The notes under the pieces were generated by a model, which made no database searches, was not told the origin of the DNA, and was given only the letters and a program-made list of their open reading frames with translations. A DNA stretch of 64,000 nt from Herbiconiux sp. Lineage in GTDB: Bacteria > Actinomycetota > Actinomycetes > Actinomycetales > Microbacteriaceae. The stretch spans positions 1 through 64,000 of the forward strand of contig NZ_JAHFUW010000015.1 in the NCBI RefSeq assembly GCF_023264855.1. The letters are read 5' to 3'. Made by a program: the position numbers and the translations under genes. Of this stretch, positions 7,007-16,052 are shown in pieces. Position 1 is the stretch's first letter. Each line of letters opens with the position of its first letter.

Positions 7007-8859
7007 CTCCACCGTTCGGTCGCAAGAAGGTCGAGCCCACTCCGGCGGCTCCGGATGCCGCGGGGGCGGTGGCCTCGAGGCGCGCGTTCCTGAAGGCCGC
7101 CGCCGTCGGCGCGGCGGGAGCTGCCGCGGGCGGCGTGGCCGGTGCGGCCATCGGCGCGGGCGTCTACGCGCAGGAGTCCTCGCTCGACTTCGCACCCGAG
7201 ACGCCGGAGGCCGAGCCCGGCTTCGAGCACCTCGTCGTGGTGATGTACGAGAACCGCTCCTTCGACAACCTGCTCGGCTGGCTCTACAAGAACGAAGAAC
7301 TGAAAGACGGCCAGAGCTTCGAGGGGCTGCACCAGGGCGACCACTCGAACCCGGTGCCCGGCACCGACGAGGTGATCAAGGCGCACGCCTACACCGGCTC
7401 GACCGACGAGATCATGGGGAGCCCCAACCCCGATCCGGGCGAGGAGTACTCGCACGTGAACACGCAGCTGTTCCAGAAGGTCGACCCCGAAGGCAACAGC
7501 GACCTGCACGCCAACGGCCTGCAGTACCCCTACAACGCGCCCGGTCCGAACGAGAGCCCCACCATGAAGGGCTTCGTGCAGGACTACATCATCAACTACA
7601 AGCGGCTCACCAAGAACAAGAAGGAGCCCTCGCGCAAGGAGTACGAGCTGGCGATGGGCGGCTTCACGCCCGACATGCTGCCCGTGTTCAGCACGCTGGC
7701 CAAGAACTTCGCGGTCTACGACCACTGGTTCAGCGCGGTGCCCTCGCAGACCTTCTGCAACCGGGTGTTCTTCCACGCCTCCACCTCGCACGGCTACGTC
7801 ACCAACAAGGGCGACGGCGGCTACGACAAGTGGCTCGACGCCGCGAACGATGCGCCCACCATCTTCAACCGCCTCGAAGAGGCCGGCCTCAGCTGGCGGG
7901 TCTACTACGACGCCGCGCAGCTGGTGTCGATGACGGGCGTGCTGCACGCACCGGTGCTCGAGCCGTACTGGAAGACGAACTTCCGGGTGATGGAGCAGTT
8001 CTACGACGACGTGGCGAACGGCGACCTGCCCGACTACTGCTTCATCGAACCGCGGATGATCTACAACCACAACGACATGCATCCGCCGCACGGCACCCTG
8101 CGGGAGAGCGACGACGCGACGGATGACGGCGATGTCGTGATCGACGGTGCGGTGTCGGATGCGCGCGCCGGCGATGCGCTGCTGCACGCCATCTACTCGG
8201 CCGTGCGCTCCAGCGACAGCCCGACCGGATCGAACGCGATGAACACCATGCTGCTCGTCACCTTCGACGAGCACGGCGGCACCTACGATCACGTGCCGCC
8301 GCCTTCCGCCACGCCACCCCGAACCGGCGAGGCGGGCGAGATGGACTTCACCTTCGACCGCCTGGGCTGCCGCGTGCCGGCGATCGCGATCTCGGCCTAC
8401 ACCGCGAAGAACACCATCATCAACGAGCAGATGGACCACGGATCGGTGATCGCCACGCTCACCAAGCTGCATGGGCTCAAGCCACTGACGCACCGTGACG
8501 TGAATTCGCGCGACATGTTCGACGCGGTGAACCTGAAGAAGCCGCGCCCCGCATCCGAGTGGCCGCAGACGCTGCCGCAGTACACGCCGCCGAACCCCGA
8601 GGTGAGCTTCGACGCCACCTCCGAAGACCAGCGGGCGAAGCCGATCAGCAACCCGGCGAAGGGCCTGCTGGGTCTGGTCATCGCCAAGTACGGGGTGAAG
8701 GGCGAACCCGAACCCGACACCTACGGCGAGGCCTACGCAGCGCTGATGGAGACGCAGAACGTCAACGGCCAGCTCTTCGGCACGCTCGACTCGATCGACG
8801 GCACCCCGACGCCGAAGGCCACTCCCGATCCTTCGCACTCCCCGACGCCCGGCGCCTGA
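7003..8859 (+). CDS. Tat-exported phosphoesterase (phospholipase C / acid phosphatase AcpA-like family)
   Basis: A 618-residue protein. The N-terminus has a twin-arginine signal, SRRAFLKAAAVGAAGAAAGG (about 25-44), followed by a hydrophobic core. The mature part opens with FEHLVVVMYENRSFDNLLGW, where the Asn is part of the metal site of the phosphoesterase family that holds bacterial phospholipase C and AcpA. Other family blocks are YDHWFSAVPSQTFCNRVFFHAST, NDMHPPHGTL and LLVTFDEHGGTYDHVPPP (metal Asp/Glu/His). It should cleave phosphate esters outside the cell, of phospholipids or other organics; specificity is not readable. It starts in an ATGA overlap with the aldo/keto reductase. The tail (PTPKATPDPSHSPTPGA) is Pro/Thr rich. 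Confidence 0.92.
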   Translation: MTPPFGRKKVEPTPAAPDAAGAVASRRAFLKAAAVGAAGAAAGGVAGAAIGAGVYAQESSLDFAPETPEAEPGFEHLVVVMYENRSFDNLLGWLYKNEELKDGQSFEGLHQGDHSNPVPGTDEVIKAHAYTGSTDEIMGSPNPDPGEEYSHVNTQLFQKVDPEGNSDLHANGLQYPYNAPGPNESPTMKGFVQDYIINYKRLTKNKKEPSRKEYELAMGGFTPDMLPVFSTLAKNFAVYDHWFSAVPSQTFCNRVFFHASTSHGYVTNKGDGGYDKWLDAANDAPTIFNRLEEAGLSWRVYYDAAQLVSMTGVLHAPVLEPYWKTNFRVMEQFYDDVANGDLPDYCFIEPRMIYNHNDMHPPHGTLRESDDATDDGDVVIDGAVSDARAGDALLHAIYSAVRSSDSPTGSNAMNTMLLVTFDEHGGTYDHVPPPSATPPRTGEAGEMDFTFDRLGCRVPAIAISAYTAKNTIINEQMDHGSVIATLTKLHGLKPLTHRDVNSRDMFDAVNLKKPRPASEWPQTLPQYTPPNPEVSFDATSEDQRAKPISNPAKGLLGLVIAKYGVKGEPEPDTYGEAYAALMETQNVNGQLFGTLDSIDGTPTPKATPDPSHSPTPGA

Positions 8860-8868
8860 GAGTCCTGC

Positions 8869-10296
8869 TCAGCACTCCGGAACGTTCACGGCGAGGCCGC
8901 CGCGGGAGGTCTCGCGGTACTTGTCGCTCATGTCGGCGCCGGTCTGGCGCATCGTCTCCACCACCTGGTCGAAGCTCACGTGGTGGGCGCCGTCGCCGCT
9001 GACCGCCAGCTTGGCCGCCGTGATGGCGGTGACCGCGGCCACGCCGTTGCGTTCGATGCACGGGATCTGCACGAGGCCGCCGATCGGGTCGCAGGTGAGG
9101 CCGAGGTGGTGCTCCATCGCGACCTCGGCCGCGTTCTCGACTTGGGCGGCGTTCGCGCCGAGCAGTGCCGCGAGGCCCGCAGCGGCCATCGCCGAGGCGG
9201 ATCCCACTTCTCCCTGGCAGCCGACGTCCGCTCCGGAGATGGAGGCGCGCTGCTTGATGATGCCGCCGATGGCCGCAGCCGTGAGCAGGTAGACCTCGAC
9301 GTCGCGTCGCGCGTCTGCCGAATCGAACGCATCCGGATGGCGGCGCCCGAGGGCGTGGTAGAGCGCGGCCGGCACGATTCCCGCGGCCCCGTTGGTGGGG
9401 GCGGTCACCACGCGGTTGCCCGCGGCATTCTCCTCGTTCACGGCCATGGCCGCGATGGTGGCCCACTCGGGCGAGTTACCGGCGCCGTCGGCCACGAGCG
9501 CCCGCGCCAGCCGGGCCGCGCGCCGCGGAACCCGCAGCCCGCCCGGCAGTTCGCCCTCGGTCGACAGCCCTGCCTCGATGCACTCGCGCATCACCGACCA
9601 GATGCGCTGCAGCCCCTCACTCACACCCTCGGCGCCCTGCTGATGCCGTGCGGCCTCGTTCGCGAGCACCACCCCGGCCACGCTCAGCCCGCTCTCCCGG
9701 CACACCGCGAGCAGCTCAGCGCCCGAGGCGAACGGATGCGGCTCGGCGGCGGGCGGCACGGCGGCGGGTGACGGGTCGGCGCCCTCGCGGAGGATGAAGC
9801 CGCCGCCGATCGAGAAGAAGGTCGCCGCCTGCACGGTGTCGCCGAAGCGCGCCGAGAAGGCGATCTCGTTCGCGAAGCGGCCTCGAACGACCAGCGGATG
9901 CTTCGCGATGTCGACGGTGCCGAACCGGATGCCGGCCGCCGGCGAACCGGCCAGCCGCAGGGGCGCGCCGGCGTCGATCTCGTCCACGCGCATCCGCCCG
10001 GCCTCGGGATCGATGCTCTCGGGTTCACCGCCCTCCAGGCCGAGCAGCACCGCCCCGAACGTGTTGTGCCCCTTACCGGTCGCGGCGAGCGACCCGTAGA
10101 CGGCGACGCTCAGCGCGTCGGGAGCGACCCCCGGATGCGCCGCCGCGCACTCGAGGGCGAACTCGCGCGCCGCCCGCATCGGTCCCACGGTGTGCGAGCT
10201 CGAGGGCCCGATCCCGATCGAGAACAGCTCGAACACTCCCGCGATCCGCTCTCCGGAGGCGTCGGCGGCAGGAGCGGAGCGGGACGACAACGTCAT
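8869..10296 (-). CDS. sdaA: L-serine ammonia-lyase (iron-sulfur type)
   Basis: A 475-residue single-chain L-serine dehydratase, converting L-serine to pyruvate and ammonia with a [4Fe-4S] cluster. The N-terminal beta domain has [22 protein letters not shown] (about 25-46) and [15 protein letters not shown]; the C-terminal alpha domain has [15 protein letters not shown], the cluster cysteines in [16 protein letters not shown] and [18 protein letters not shown], and the usual C-terminal Cys as the last residue. Length and order match the bacterial one-chain enzyme. ATG at 10296 lies 6 nt from TAGGGT (10308-10303), so transcription is probably leaderless. It is convergent with the phosphoesterase gene, 9 nt apart. 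Confidence 0.96.
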   Translation of the reverse strand: MTLSSRSAPAADASGERIAGVFELFSIGIGPSSSHTVGPMRAAREFALECAAAHPGVAPDALSVAVYGSLAATGKGHNTFGAVLLGLEGGEPESIDPEAGRMRVDEIDAGAPLRLAGSPAAGIRFGTVDIAKHPLVVRGRFANEIAFSARFGDTVQAATFFSIGGGFILREGADPSPAAVPPAAEPHPFASGAELLAVCRESGLSVAGVVLANEAARHQQGAEGVSEGLQRIWSVMRECIEAGLSTEGELPGGLRVPRRAARLARALVADGAGNSPEWATIAAMAVNEENAAGNRVVTAPTNGAAGIVPAALYHALGRRHPDAFDSADARRDVEVYLLTAAAIGGIIKQRASISGADVGCQGEVGSASAMAAAGLAALLGANAAQVENAAEVAMEHHLGLTCDPIGGLVQIPCIERNGVAAVTAITAAKLAVSGDGAHHVSFDQVVETMRQTGADMSDKYRETSRGGLAVNVPEC

Positions 10297-10302
10297 CCCG
10301 CC

Positions 10303-10308
10303 ACCCTA
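10303..10308 (-). promoter_or_regulatory. -10 box of a leaderless promoter (sdaA)
   Basis: TAGGGT on the minus strand ends 6 nt before the sdaA ATG. No ribosome binding site is present between them. Confidence 0.5.
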
Positions 10309-10355
10309 ATCCGCTCGCATTCCGCCTCTGGAGCATCCTCCCGAACACGCAAGAA

Positions 10356-10425
10356 CTCCTCGCGATCCGTCGATTTCGGCCCTGAAAACCAGGGTTTAGG
10401 GCTGAAATCGACGGGTCGCGAGGAG
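10356..10425. repeat. 70-bp near-perfect intergenic palindrome
   Basis: Two 28-nt arms (10356-10383 and 10398-10425) are inverted copies differing at two positions, both of which give G-U pairs in RNA. The 14-nt centre (10384-10397) is itself palindromic (AAACC..GGTTT). The arms begin CTCCTCGCGA and end TTTCGGCCCT. It sits between glyS (ending at 10457) and sdaA (starting at 10296), both on the minus strand, so as RNA it would form a very long hairpin 3' of glyS. No T-run follows in that direction. It could be a terminator, an RNA stabiliser or a member of a dispersed REP-like family. Confidence 0.85.
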
Positions 10426-10456
10426 GAGGAAGAGAAGAGAGGAAGGGGAAGGGGCG

Positions 10457-11839
10457 TCAGGCTCCGACGAGCTTCTCGGCGAGGTAGCCGGTGAGGCGAT
10501 CGAGCGAGATGCGCTCCTGCGCCATGGAGTCGCGCTCGCGCACGGTCACCGCGTTGTCGTCGAGCGAGTCGAAGTCGACCGTGATGCAGAACGGGGTGCC
10601 GATCTCATCCTGCCGGCGGTAGCGACGGCCGATGGCGCCGGCGTCGTCGAAGTCGACGTTCCAGTTCTTGCGCAGGTCGGCGGCCAGTGTCTTGGCCAGC
10701 GGCGAGAGCGCCTCGTTCCGCGACAGCGGCAGCACGGCGGCCTTCACCGGCGACAGGCGCGGGTCGAGCTTCAGCACGGTGCGCTTGTCGACGCCGCCCT
10801 TGGTGTTCGGGGCTTCGTCTTCATGGAACGCGTCGACCAGGAACGCCATCAGCGAGCGGGTGAGTCCGGCCGCGGGCTCGATCACGTACGGCGTCCACCG
10901 CTCGTTCGTGGTCTGGTCGAAGTACGACAGGTCGGTGCCGGAGGCCTTCGAGTGCGTGGTGAGGTCGAAGTCGCCGCGGTTGGCGACGCCCTCGAGTTCG
11001 CCGAAGGCCGATCCGGTGAACCCGAACTTGTACTCGATGTCGACGGTGCGCTTGGAGTAGTGCGACAGCTTCTCGGCGGGGTGCTCGTAGAGCCGCAGGT
11101 TCGACGGGTCGATGCCGAGGTCGACGTACCAGTTGAAGCGCTCGTCGATCCAGTACTGGTGCCACTCTTCGTCTTCACCGGGCTTGACGAAGAACTCCAT
11201 CTCCATCTGCTCGAACTCGCGGGTGCGGAAGATGAAGTTGCCGGGCGTGATCTCGTTGCGGAAGCTCTTGCCGATCTGGCCGATGCCGAACGGCGGCTTC
11301 TGCCGCGAGCTGTTCAGCACCGCGTTGAAGTCGACGAAGATGCCCTGAGCGGTCTCGGGGCGCAGGTACGCCATCCCGCCCTCGTCGTCGACCGCGCCGA
11401 GGTAGGTCTTCATCAGGCCGGAGAAGTTCTTGGGCTCGGTCCACGAACCGGGCTGCCCGGTCTCGGGGTCGCGGATGTCGGCGAGGCCGTTGACCGGCGG
11501 ATGCCCGTGCTTCTCTTCGTACTGCTCGAGCAGGTGGTCGGCCCGGTAGCGCTTGTGCGTGTGCAGCGACTCGACCAGCGGGTCGGAGAACACCTCGACG
11601 TGGCCGGAGGCCTCCCACACCGTGCGCGGCAGGATGACGGCCGAGTCGAGGCCCACGACGTTGTCGCGGCCCTGCACCATGGACTTCCACCACTGGCGCT
11701 TGATGTTCTCTTTGAGCTCGACGCCGAGTGGCCCGTAGTCCCAGGCCGACCGGGTACCGCCGTAGATCTCTCCTGTCGGGAAGACGAAGCCGCGGCGTTT
11801 GGCCAGGGCGATGACGGAATCGAGACGGGATGCAGGCAT
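10457..11839 (-). CDS. glyS: Glycyl-tRNA synthetase (single-chain dimeric type)
   Basis: A 460-residue class II synthetase of the alpha2 (eukaryote/actinobacteria-like) type, charging tRNA-Gly. Readable landmarks are [28 protein letters not shown] at the N-terminus, motif 2 [26 protein letters not shown] (about 190-215), motif 3 [16 protein letters not shown], and the anticodon-binding domain from [27 protein letters not shown] to the end. GGAG lies 8 nt before ATG 11839. A candidate -10 box (TAGAGT, 11899-11894) is about 55 nt upstream, so unlike many neighbours this gene has a leader. It is followed by the long palindrome at 10356-10425. Confidence 0.97.
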   Translation of the reverse strand: MPASRLDSVIALAKRRGFVFPTGEIYGGTRSAWDYGPLGVELKENIKRQWWKSMVQGRDNVVGLDSAVILPRTVWEASGHVEVFSDPLVESLHTHKRYRADHLLEQYEEKHGHPPVNGLADIRDPETGQPGSWTEPKNFSGLMKTYLGAVDDEGGMAYLRPETAQGIFVDFNAVLNSSRQKPPFGIGQIGKSFRNEITPGNFIFRTREFEQMEMEFFVKPGEDEEWHQYWIDERFNWYVDLGIDPSNLRLYEHPAEKLSHYSKRTVDIEYKFGFTGSAFGELEGVANRGDFDLTTHSKASGTDLSYFDQTTNERWTPYVIEPAAGLTRSLMAFLVDAFHEDEAPNTKGGVDKRTVLKLDPRLSPVKAAVLPLSRNEALSPLAKTLAADLRKNWNVDFDDAGAIGRRYRRQDEIGTPFCITVDFDSLDDNAVTVRERDSMAQERISLDRLTGYLAEKLVGA

Positions 11840-12012
11840 GGTGTGATCTCCGGTTGTTCCGCGCGGCCGGCTGCTCGTGCGGGATCAGCCACAACTCTAC
11901 CGGGGCGGGCTGAAGCGCTCAGACGCCGTCGGTGCTCAGACGCCCTTCAGCTGGCCGGTGTGAGGATGGCGGCAGGCCCGGTCGACGCCGGCTCGCACCC
12001 AGCAGGAGGGGA

Positions 12013-13317
12013 ATGGACGTACCCGTCTGGCTACTCGCCATCCGCATCGACCACGGCCCCGCGATCTGGGCCATCCGTCTGATCGCCGTCGCGTTCGTGC
12101 TGGTGCTCGTCATCCGACGCCCCACCCGCCGCTGGCTGCTCACGGCTCCGCTCGCCCTGCTCGGCGGCGCGCTGCTGGCCCTCGCCGCCACCTGGCTGCT
12201 GCAAGACGTGCTCGACGTCTTCGACTCGCCGATGGAGCGTGACGTGCGCCTATGGATCGCCGCGACCGGCGCGGCCGTCGGCCTCGCGATCGCGAACCTG
12301 TGGCTCTCCCGGTGGTGGCGCAAACTCGTGGCCGTGTTCGCCATCGCCGTCTTCGCCCTCTGCGGTGCGCTCGGCGTCGCCTCGGCCTCTGGCATCGCCA
12401 AGAACGTCGGCGACCTACTGGACATGCCCGTGGAGCAGCCGCTGAACGTCTCGTCGCTAGCCCCGCACTCCACGAACCCGCCCGGCGCGCTCGCCGCATC
12501 CTGGACCGCCCCGCCCGGCATGCCCACCACCGGCACCGAGGGCACGGTGACCATACCGGCCACCGCATCCGGCTTCCCGGCCCGCGACGCCATCGTCTAC
12601 CTCCCGCCCGCCGCCCGGTTGCCGGATGCGCCGGCGCTTCCGGTGGTGGTCTTCATGAGCGGCCAGCCGGGAGCGCCCGACGTCTCCGACATCGGCGCGA
12701 GCCTGGACTCCTTCGCCGCCGAGCACGGCGGGCTCGCCCCCATCGTGGTGTCGGTCGACCAGCTCGGCGGAGACGGCGACGACAACCCGCTCTGCATCGA
12801 CGGCTACGAGGGCAACGCGCAGACCTACGTCAACGTCGACGTGCCCGCCTACATCGCCAAGACCTTCAACGTGCTGACCGGGCCGGCGAACTGGACCATC
12901 GCGGGCTTCTCGAACGGCGGGGGCTGCGCTATCCGCTTCGCCGCCGCCTTCCCTGAGCTCTGGGGGAACGTGATCGACATCGCCGGCGAGCTCGGACCCG
13001 ACCTCGGCAGCCCCGAGGAGACGATCGACGAGGGCTTCGGCGGCGACGTCAAGGCCTACGACCACGCGCAGGCCGGAGCGATGCTGGCCGCCGGGGCGCC
13101 CTTCGCCGACACCGACGCGATCTTCGCCGACGGCACCGACGACGAGCCCTTCCTCTCGGCCTCCCGCAGCGTCTCCGCGGCCGCCGCAGAGGCCGGCATG
13201 CGCACCTCGCTCTTCATCTCGCCCGGCACCGGGCACGACGTCGACACCATCGCCTACGGCTTCGATCACGCCTTCCCCCTGCTCTATCCGCGCTGGGGGC
13301 TCGCATCGACGGGCTGA
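12013..13317 (+). CDS. Membrane-anchored esterase (putative esterase / antigen 85-like alpha/beta hydrolase)
   Basis: A 434-residue protein. Four hydrophobic segments fill the first 135 residues (about 14-32, 38-62, 76-98 and 104-125), then a linker and an extracytoplasmic alpha/beta hydrolase domain (about 165-430). The nucleophile elbow is GFSNGGGCA (Ser about 301); FISPGTGHDVDT holds the likely catalytic His, and the region around FADGTDDEPF a candidate acid. The architecture matches actinobacterial esterases of the esterase-D/mycolyltransferase fold with an N-terminal membrane domain. Its natural ester is unknown; membership of a non-mycolic organism argues against mycolyl transfer. AGGAGG lies 3 nt before the ATG. 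It is divergent from glyS. Confidence 0.85.
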   Translation: MDVPVWLLAIRIDHGPAIWAIRLIAVAFVLVLVIRRPTRRWLLTAPLALLGGALLALAATWLLQDVLDVFDSPMERDVRLWIAATGAAVGLAIANLWLSRWWRKLVAVFAIAVFALCGALGVASASGIAKNVGDLLDMPVEQPLNVSSLAPHSTNPPGALAASWTAPPGMPTTGTEGTVTIPATASGFPARDAIVYLPPAARLPDAPALPVVVFMSGQPGAPDVSDIGASLDSFAAEHGGLAPIVVSVDQLGGDGDDNPLCIDGYEGNAQTYVNVDVPAYIAKTFNVLTGPANWTIAGFSNGGGCAIRFAAAFPELWGNVIDIAGELGPDLGSPEETIDEGFGGDVKAYDHAQAGAMLAAGAPFADTDAIFADGTDDEPFLSASRSVSAAAAEAGMRTSLFISPGTGHDVDTIAYGFDHAFPLLYPRWGLASTG

Positions 13318-13333
13318 AACGGCCGAGATCGGG

Positions 13334-13339
13334 TAGCTT
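13334..13339 (+). promoter_or_regulatory. -10 box before tandem micro-ORFs
   Basis: TAGCTT lies 6 nt before ATG 13346, the leaderless spacing seen elsewhere in the window. The main transporter ATG is 56 nt downstream of the box, with two micro-ORFs in between. Confidence 0.4.
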
Positions 13340-13345
13340 CGTGCC

Positions 13346-13381
13346 ATGGGGACGCACGAGATGACAGGACACCTCGGATGA
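13346..13381 (+). CDS. Candidate leader micro-ORF 1 (11 aa)
   Basis: ATG at 13346 follows a -10-like box by 6 nt and encodes MGTHEMTGHLG. Its TGA (13379-13381) overlaps the ATG of a second micro-ORF (ATGA). It could be the entry point for ribosomes that then reinitiate into the transporter gene. The start is inferred from spacing only; chance occurrence is possible. Confidence 0.35.
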   Translation: MGTHEMTGHLG

Positions 13382-13398
13382 CAGGCCACCAACGATGA
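13378..13398 (+). CDS. Candidate leader micro-ORF 2 (6 aa)
   Basis: Encodes MTGHQR, starting inside the stop of micro-ORF 1 and ending in TGA (13396-13398), which overlaps the transporter ATG at 13395. The chain of ATGA overlaps would couple all three. Both peptides share MTGH because the DNA holds a short tandem repeat (ATGACAGGNCACC at 13361 and 13378). Confidence 0.35.
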   Translation: MTGHQR

Positions 13399-14342
13399 CG
13401 CCCGACGAGATCTCCATCACCAACCTGCCGCTGGCCGGCATCGGGCTGGCCATCCTCGCCGCCGCCCTGCTGGCCATCGGCAACGAGCTGCAGTCACGCG
13501 GGGTGGCGAAGGTGCAGGCGCGCTCGGGTGCGGATGCCGCGCTCGGCGCCCGCCAGTTCACCCGGCTCCTGCGCAACCGGATCTGGCTGCTCGGCAGCGT
13601 CGCCTTCGCCCTCTCGATCATCGTGCAGCTGGCCAGCCTCTCGCTCGCGCCGCTGATCGTGGTGCAGCCCGTGGGCGTGACGGCGCTGGTGTTCGCGGCG
13701 CTGCTCACGGCGATCCTCACCCGGCACCGGCCCTCGCGGCGGGTGGCGCGCGCGATCCTGGTGAGCATCGTGGGCGTGGGCGTGTTCGTCACGGTGGCGG
13801 CGATCGTGGCCGAGCAGCACCCGATCGTCGAGACGCAGCTGGTCGCCATCCTGATCGTGCTCGCCGTGGTGCTTCTGCTGCTGGCCGGGGTCTTCGTGCT
13901 CTCGCGGGTGCGCGACCGCCCGGTGCATCCGATGGTCTACGTGCTCGCCGGCGGGCTGCTCACAGGGTTCGTGGCGACCCTCGGCAAGACCGTCATCCTG
14001 CGCGTGCAGACGGTGTTGAGCACGGAGTTCCACTTCGACGCCGCGACGGTGCTCACGCTGTTCTGCGTGCTGGGCATCCTGGTGGCCGGCGGGCTCTCGG
14101 TCTACTTCGTGCAGGTGGCGCACGCCTCGAACAACCCCGAGCTGGTCGTGGCGGGACTCACCGTGATCGACCCCGTGGTGGCGGTGGCGCTCGGCATCAC
14201 GATCCTCGGCGAGGCCGCGGGCGCCCCGATCTGGGCGGTGATCGCGTTCGTGCTGGCCGGTGCGGTGGCCGTGGGCGGAGTCTTCCTGCTCTCGGCCGCG
14301 CAGAACAAGGACGCGGTGGAGGCCTCCGCCGAAGCTCACTGA
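13395..14342 (+). CDS. DMT/NIPA-like multi-pass transporter
   Basis: A 315-residue inner membrane protein with about nine to ten hydrophobic helices arranged as in the drug/metabolite transporter superfamily. The GIGLAILAAALLAIGNELQSRGV start, the VVQPVGVTALVFAALLTA loop and the EFHFDAATVLTLFCVLG region resemble the DMT members annotated as magnesium transporter NIPA-like. The substrate is not readable. There is no ribosome binding site before ATG 13395; instead it is reached through two overlapping micro-ORFs. The 3' end overlaps the convergent substrate-binding protein gene by 7 nt. Confidence 0.8.
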   Translation: MTPDEISITNLPLAGIGLAILAAALLAIGNELQSRGVAKVQARSGADAALGARQFTRLLRNRIWLLGSVAFALSIIVQLASLSLAPLIVVQPVGVTALVFAALLTAILTRHRPSRRVARAILVSIVGVGVFVTVAAIVAEQHPIVETQLVAILIVLAVVLLLLAGVFVLSRVRDRPVHPMVYVLAGGLLTGFVATLGKTVILRVQTVLSTEFHFDAATVLTLFCVLGILVAGGLSVYFVQVAHASNNPELVVAGLTVIDPVVAVALGITILGEAAGAPIWAVIAFVLAGAVAVGGVFLLSAAQNKDAVEASAEAH

Positions 14343-15250
14343 TCCAGCGGCAGCAGGATGCCCTTCACCGTCGGGTCGGTCGCCAGGAACTCCTGCACGG
14401 CCGGGTCTTGGAACGCGGCGATCAGGTTCTTGATGTTCGGGGTGTCGAGGTAGTCGGTGCCCACGGTGAGCTGGCCGGCGAAGTCGTCGGGCGCGGTGGG
14501 GGCGAAGATCTGCTGCTCGATCGGGATGCCGGCAGCGAGGTAGTACTCGGTGTAGCCGACGGCCGCGTCGAGGTCGGGCAGCGCGCGCGACTGGGCGGCG
14601 AAGTCCAGCAGCACGAACTGCAGGTTCTTCGGATTCTCGGCGATGTCATCCTGAGTCGCGTACGACTTGTCGATGCCGTCCTTCAGCGTGATCAGGCCGG
14701 CGTTCTCGAGGATCTGCAGGCCCTGCGCCTCGTTGGCCGGGTCGGAGTAGAGCGAGACCGTGCCGCCATCCGGAATCTGCGAGACGTCGGTGTACTTCTG
14801 CGACCACAGTCCGAAGCCCCAGCGGAAGACGGGCGTCGCCGCCGTCTCCTTGAAGTCGGGGTTGGCCTCGAGAACCTGGCTCAGCCAGAGCTTGTGCTGG
14901 TAGATGGTGCCGGCGACCTCGCCCGAGCTGACCGCGCTGTTCAGGGTGGTGCTGTCGGAGAGGCCGCGGAACTCGACTTTGATGCCGTACTTGGGCGCGA
15001 CCTTCTCGGCCACGAACTCCACCAGCGCCTCCTCGGCCGCGTTGCCCTCGGCGGTGACGACGGTGAGGGTGGCGCCCTCGACCTCGTTGGCCGAGGTGGC
15101 GGGGCTCACCAGCGGGATCGTGATGGCGGCGGCGACACCGATCACCACGACCGCGCCGCCCGCGATCCAGGGCCAGCGGCGGCGCTTCTTCAGTTCGAAG
15201 CCGTGATCGGTCTCGGGCGAGGAGGAGGGAGGAGGGGTGGATGCGGACAT
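14336..15250 (-). CDS. MetQ/NlpA-family ABC substrate-binding protein (membrane-anchored)
   Basis: A 304-residue binding protein of the NlpA/MetQ family, which captures methionine or related sulfur compounds. The core runs from LTVVTAEGNAAEEALVEFVAEKVAPKYGIKVEF through NSAVSSGEVAGTIYQHKLWLSQ and VSLYSDPANEAQGLQILENAGLITLKDG to a C-terminal TDYLDTPNIKNLIAAFQDP. Instead of a lipobox it has a cytoplasmic Lys/Arg patch (KKRRRWPW) and one hydrophobic helix (IAGGAVVVIGVAAAITIPLV, about 28-47), so it is probably anchored by an uncleaved helix. The start ATG (15250) lies 34 nt after the permease gene. Last gene of the importer operon; ligand inferred from the neighbours. Confidence 0.87.
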   Translation of the reverse strand: MSASTPPPSSSPETDHGFELKKRRRWPWIAGGAVVVIGVAAAITIPLVSPATSANEVEGATLTVVTAEGNAAEEALVEFVAEKVAPKYGIKVEFRGLSDSTTLNSAVSSGEVAGTIYQHKLWLSQVLEANPDFKETAATPVFRWGFGLWSQKYTDVSQIPDGGTVSLYSDPANEAQGLQILENAGLITLKDGIDKSYATQDDIAENPKNLQFVLLDFAAQSRALPDLDAAVGYTEYYLAAGIPIEQQIFAPTAPDDFAGQLTVGTDYLDTPNIKNLIAAFQDPAVQEFLATDPTVKGILLPLDQ

Positions 15251-15284
15251 GGCTGTGCTGTGCCTTTCGGTGGGTGGGAGTGAT

Positions 15285-16052
15285 TTACGCCTGGACGGCG
15301 GTCTTGGTGCGGAGGGTGGTGGCGCGGCGGGAGCCGGCGCGGGTGGAGGTGCGCAGCTGGGGCGTGGTGAAGCGCACCAGGCGGTCACCGATCAGCTGCA
15401 CCGCGGCGACGGTGGCGACCAGGATGACGATCGTCACGCCCATCACGGTGTTGTCGAAGCGCTGGTAGCCGTAGGTCACGGCGACGTAGCCGATGCCTCC
15501 GGCGCCGATCGTGCCCGCGATGGCCGAGTACTCGATCATCGCGATGGTGTTGATGGTGAGGCCACCGATGATCGAGGGCACCGCCTCGTTCAGCTGCGCG
15601 GTGCGGATCACCTGCAGGTTCGAGGCGCCGGATGCTTTGGCCACCCGGGCGTAGGAGGGCGGGATGCTCCGCAGCGAGTTCTCGACGATCCGGGTGAAGA
15701 ACGCGATGCCCGCGATCGACATCGGCACGACGGCGGCCGGGATGCCGATGTTCGTGCCCGTCACGAAGCGGGTGAACGGGATGATCGCGGCCATCAGGAT
15801 CAGGAACGGCAGCGAGCGCCCGATGCTGATCACCCAGCTGAGCACGGTGTGCAGCGAGCGGTTCTCGAACAGGCCTCCCGGTGCGAGATTGAAGATGATC
15901 GAGCCGAGCGGGATGCCCACGATCACGACGATGGCCATGGTGATGCCCACCATGATCAGCGTCTCGCCGAGGGCCGGGAACACCAGCGCGGGTATCTCGT
16001 TCAGCGGCACGGTCTGGTTGGCGAGAACCCCGAACCCGGCGAGCGCGCTCAC
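15285..16052 (-). CDS. MetI-type ABC transporter permease
   Basis: A 255-residue permease with about five to six membrane helices. The conserved EAA-like loop is NSLRSIPPSYARVAKASGASNLQVIRTAQLNEAVPSIIGG (about 130-170), and SIGRSLPFLILMAAIIPFTRFVTGTNIG is typical of the MetI family. It starts with GTG in a GTGA overlap with the ATPase stop (16051-16049). The C-terminal tail is Arg/Thr rich. Together with MetN- and MetQ-like partners it forms a type I importer for a small sulfur compound. Confidence 0.9.
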   Translation of the reverse strand: MSALAGFGVLANQTVPLNEIPALVFPALGETLIMVGITMAIVVIVGIPLGSIIFNLAPGGLFENRSLHTVLSWVISIGRSLPFLILMAAIIPFTRFVTGTNIGIPAAVVPMSIAGIAFFTRIVENSLRSIPPSYARVAKASGASNLQVIRTAQLNEAVPSIIGGLTINTIAMIEYSAIAGTIGAGGIGYVAVTYGYQRFDNTVMGVTIVILVATVAAVQLIGDRLVRFTTPQLRTSTRAGSRRATTLRTKTAVQA

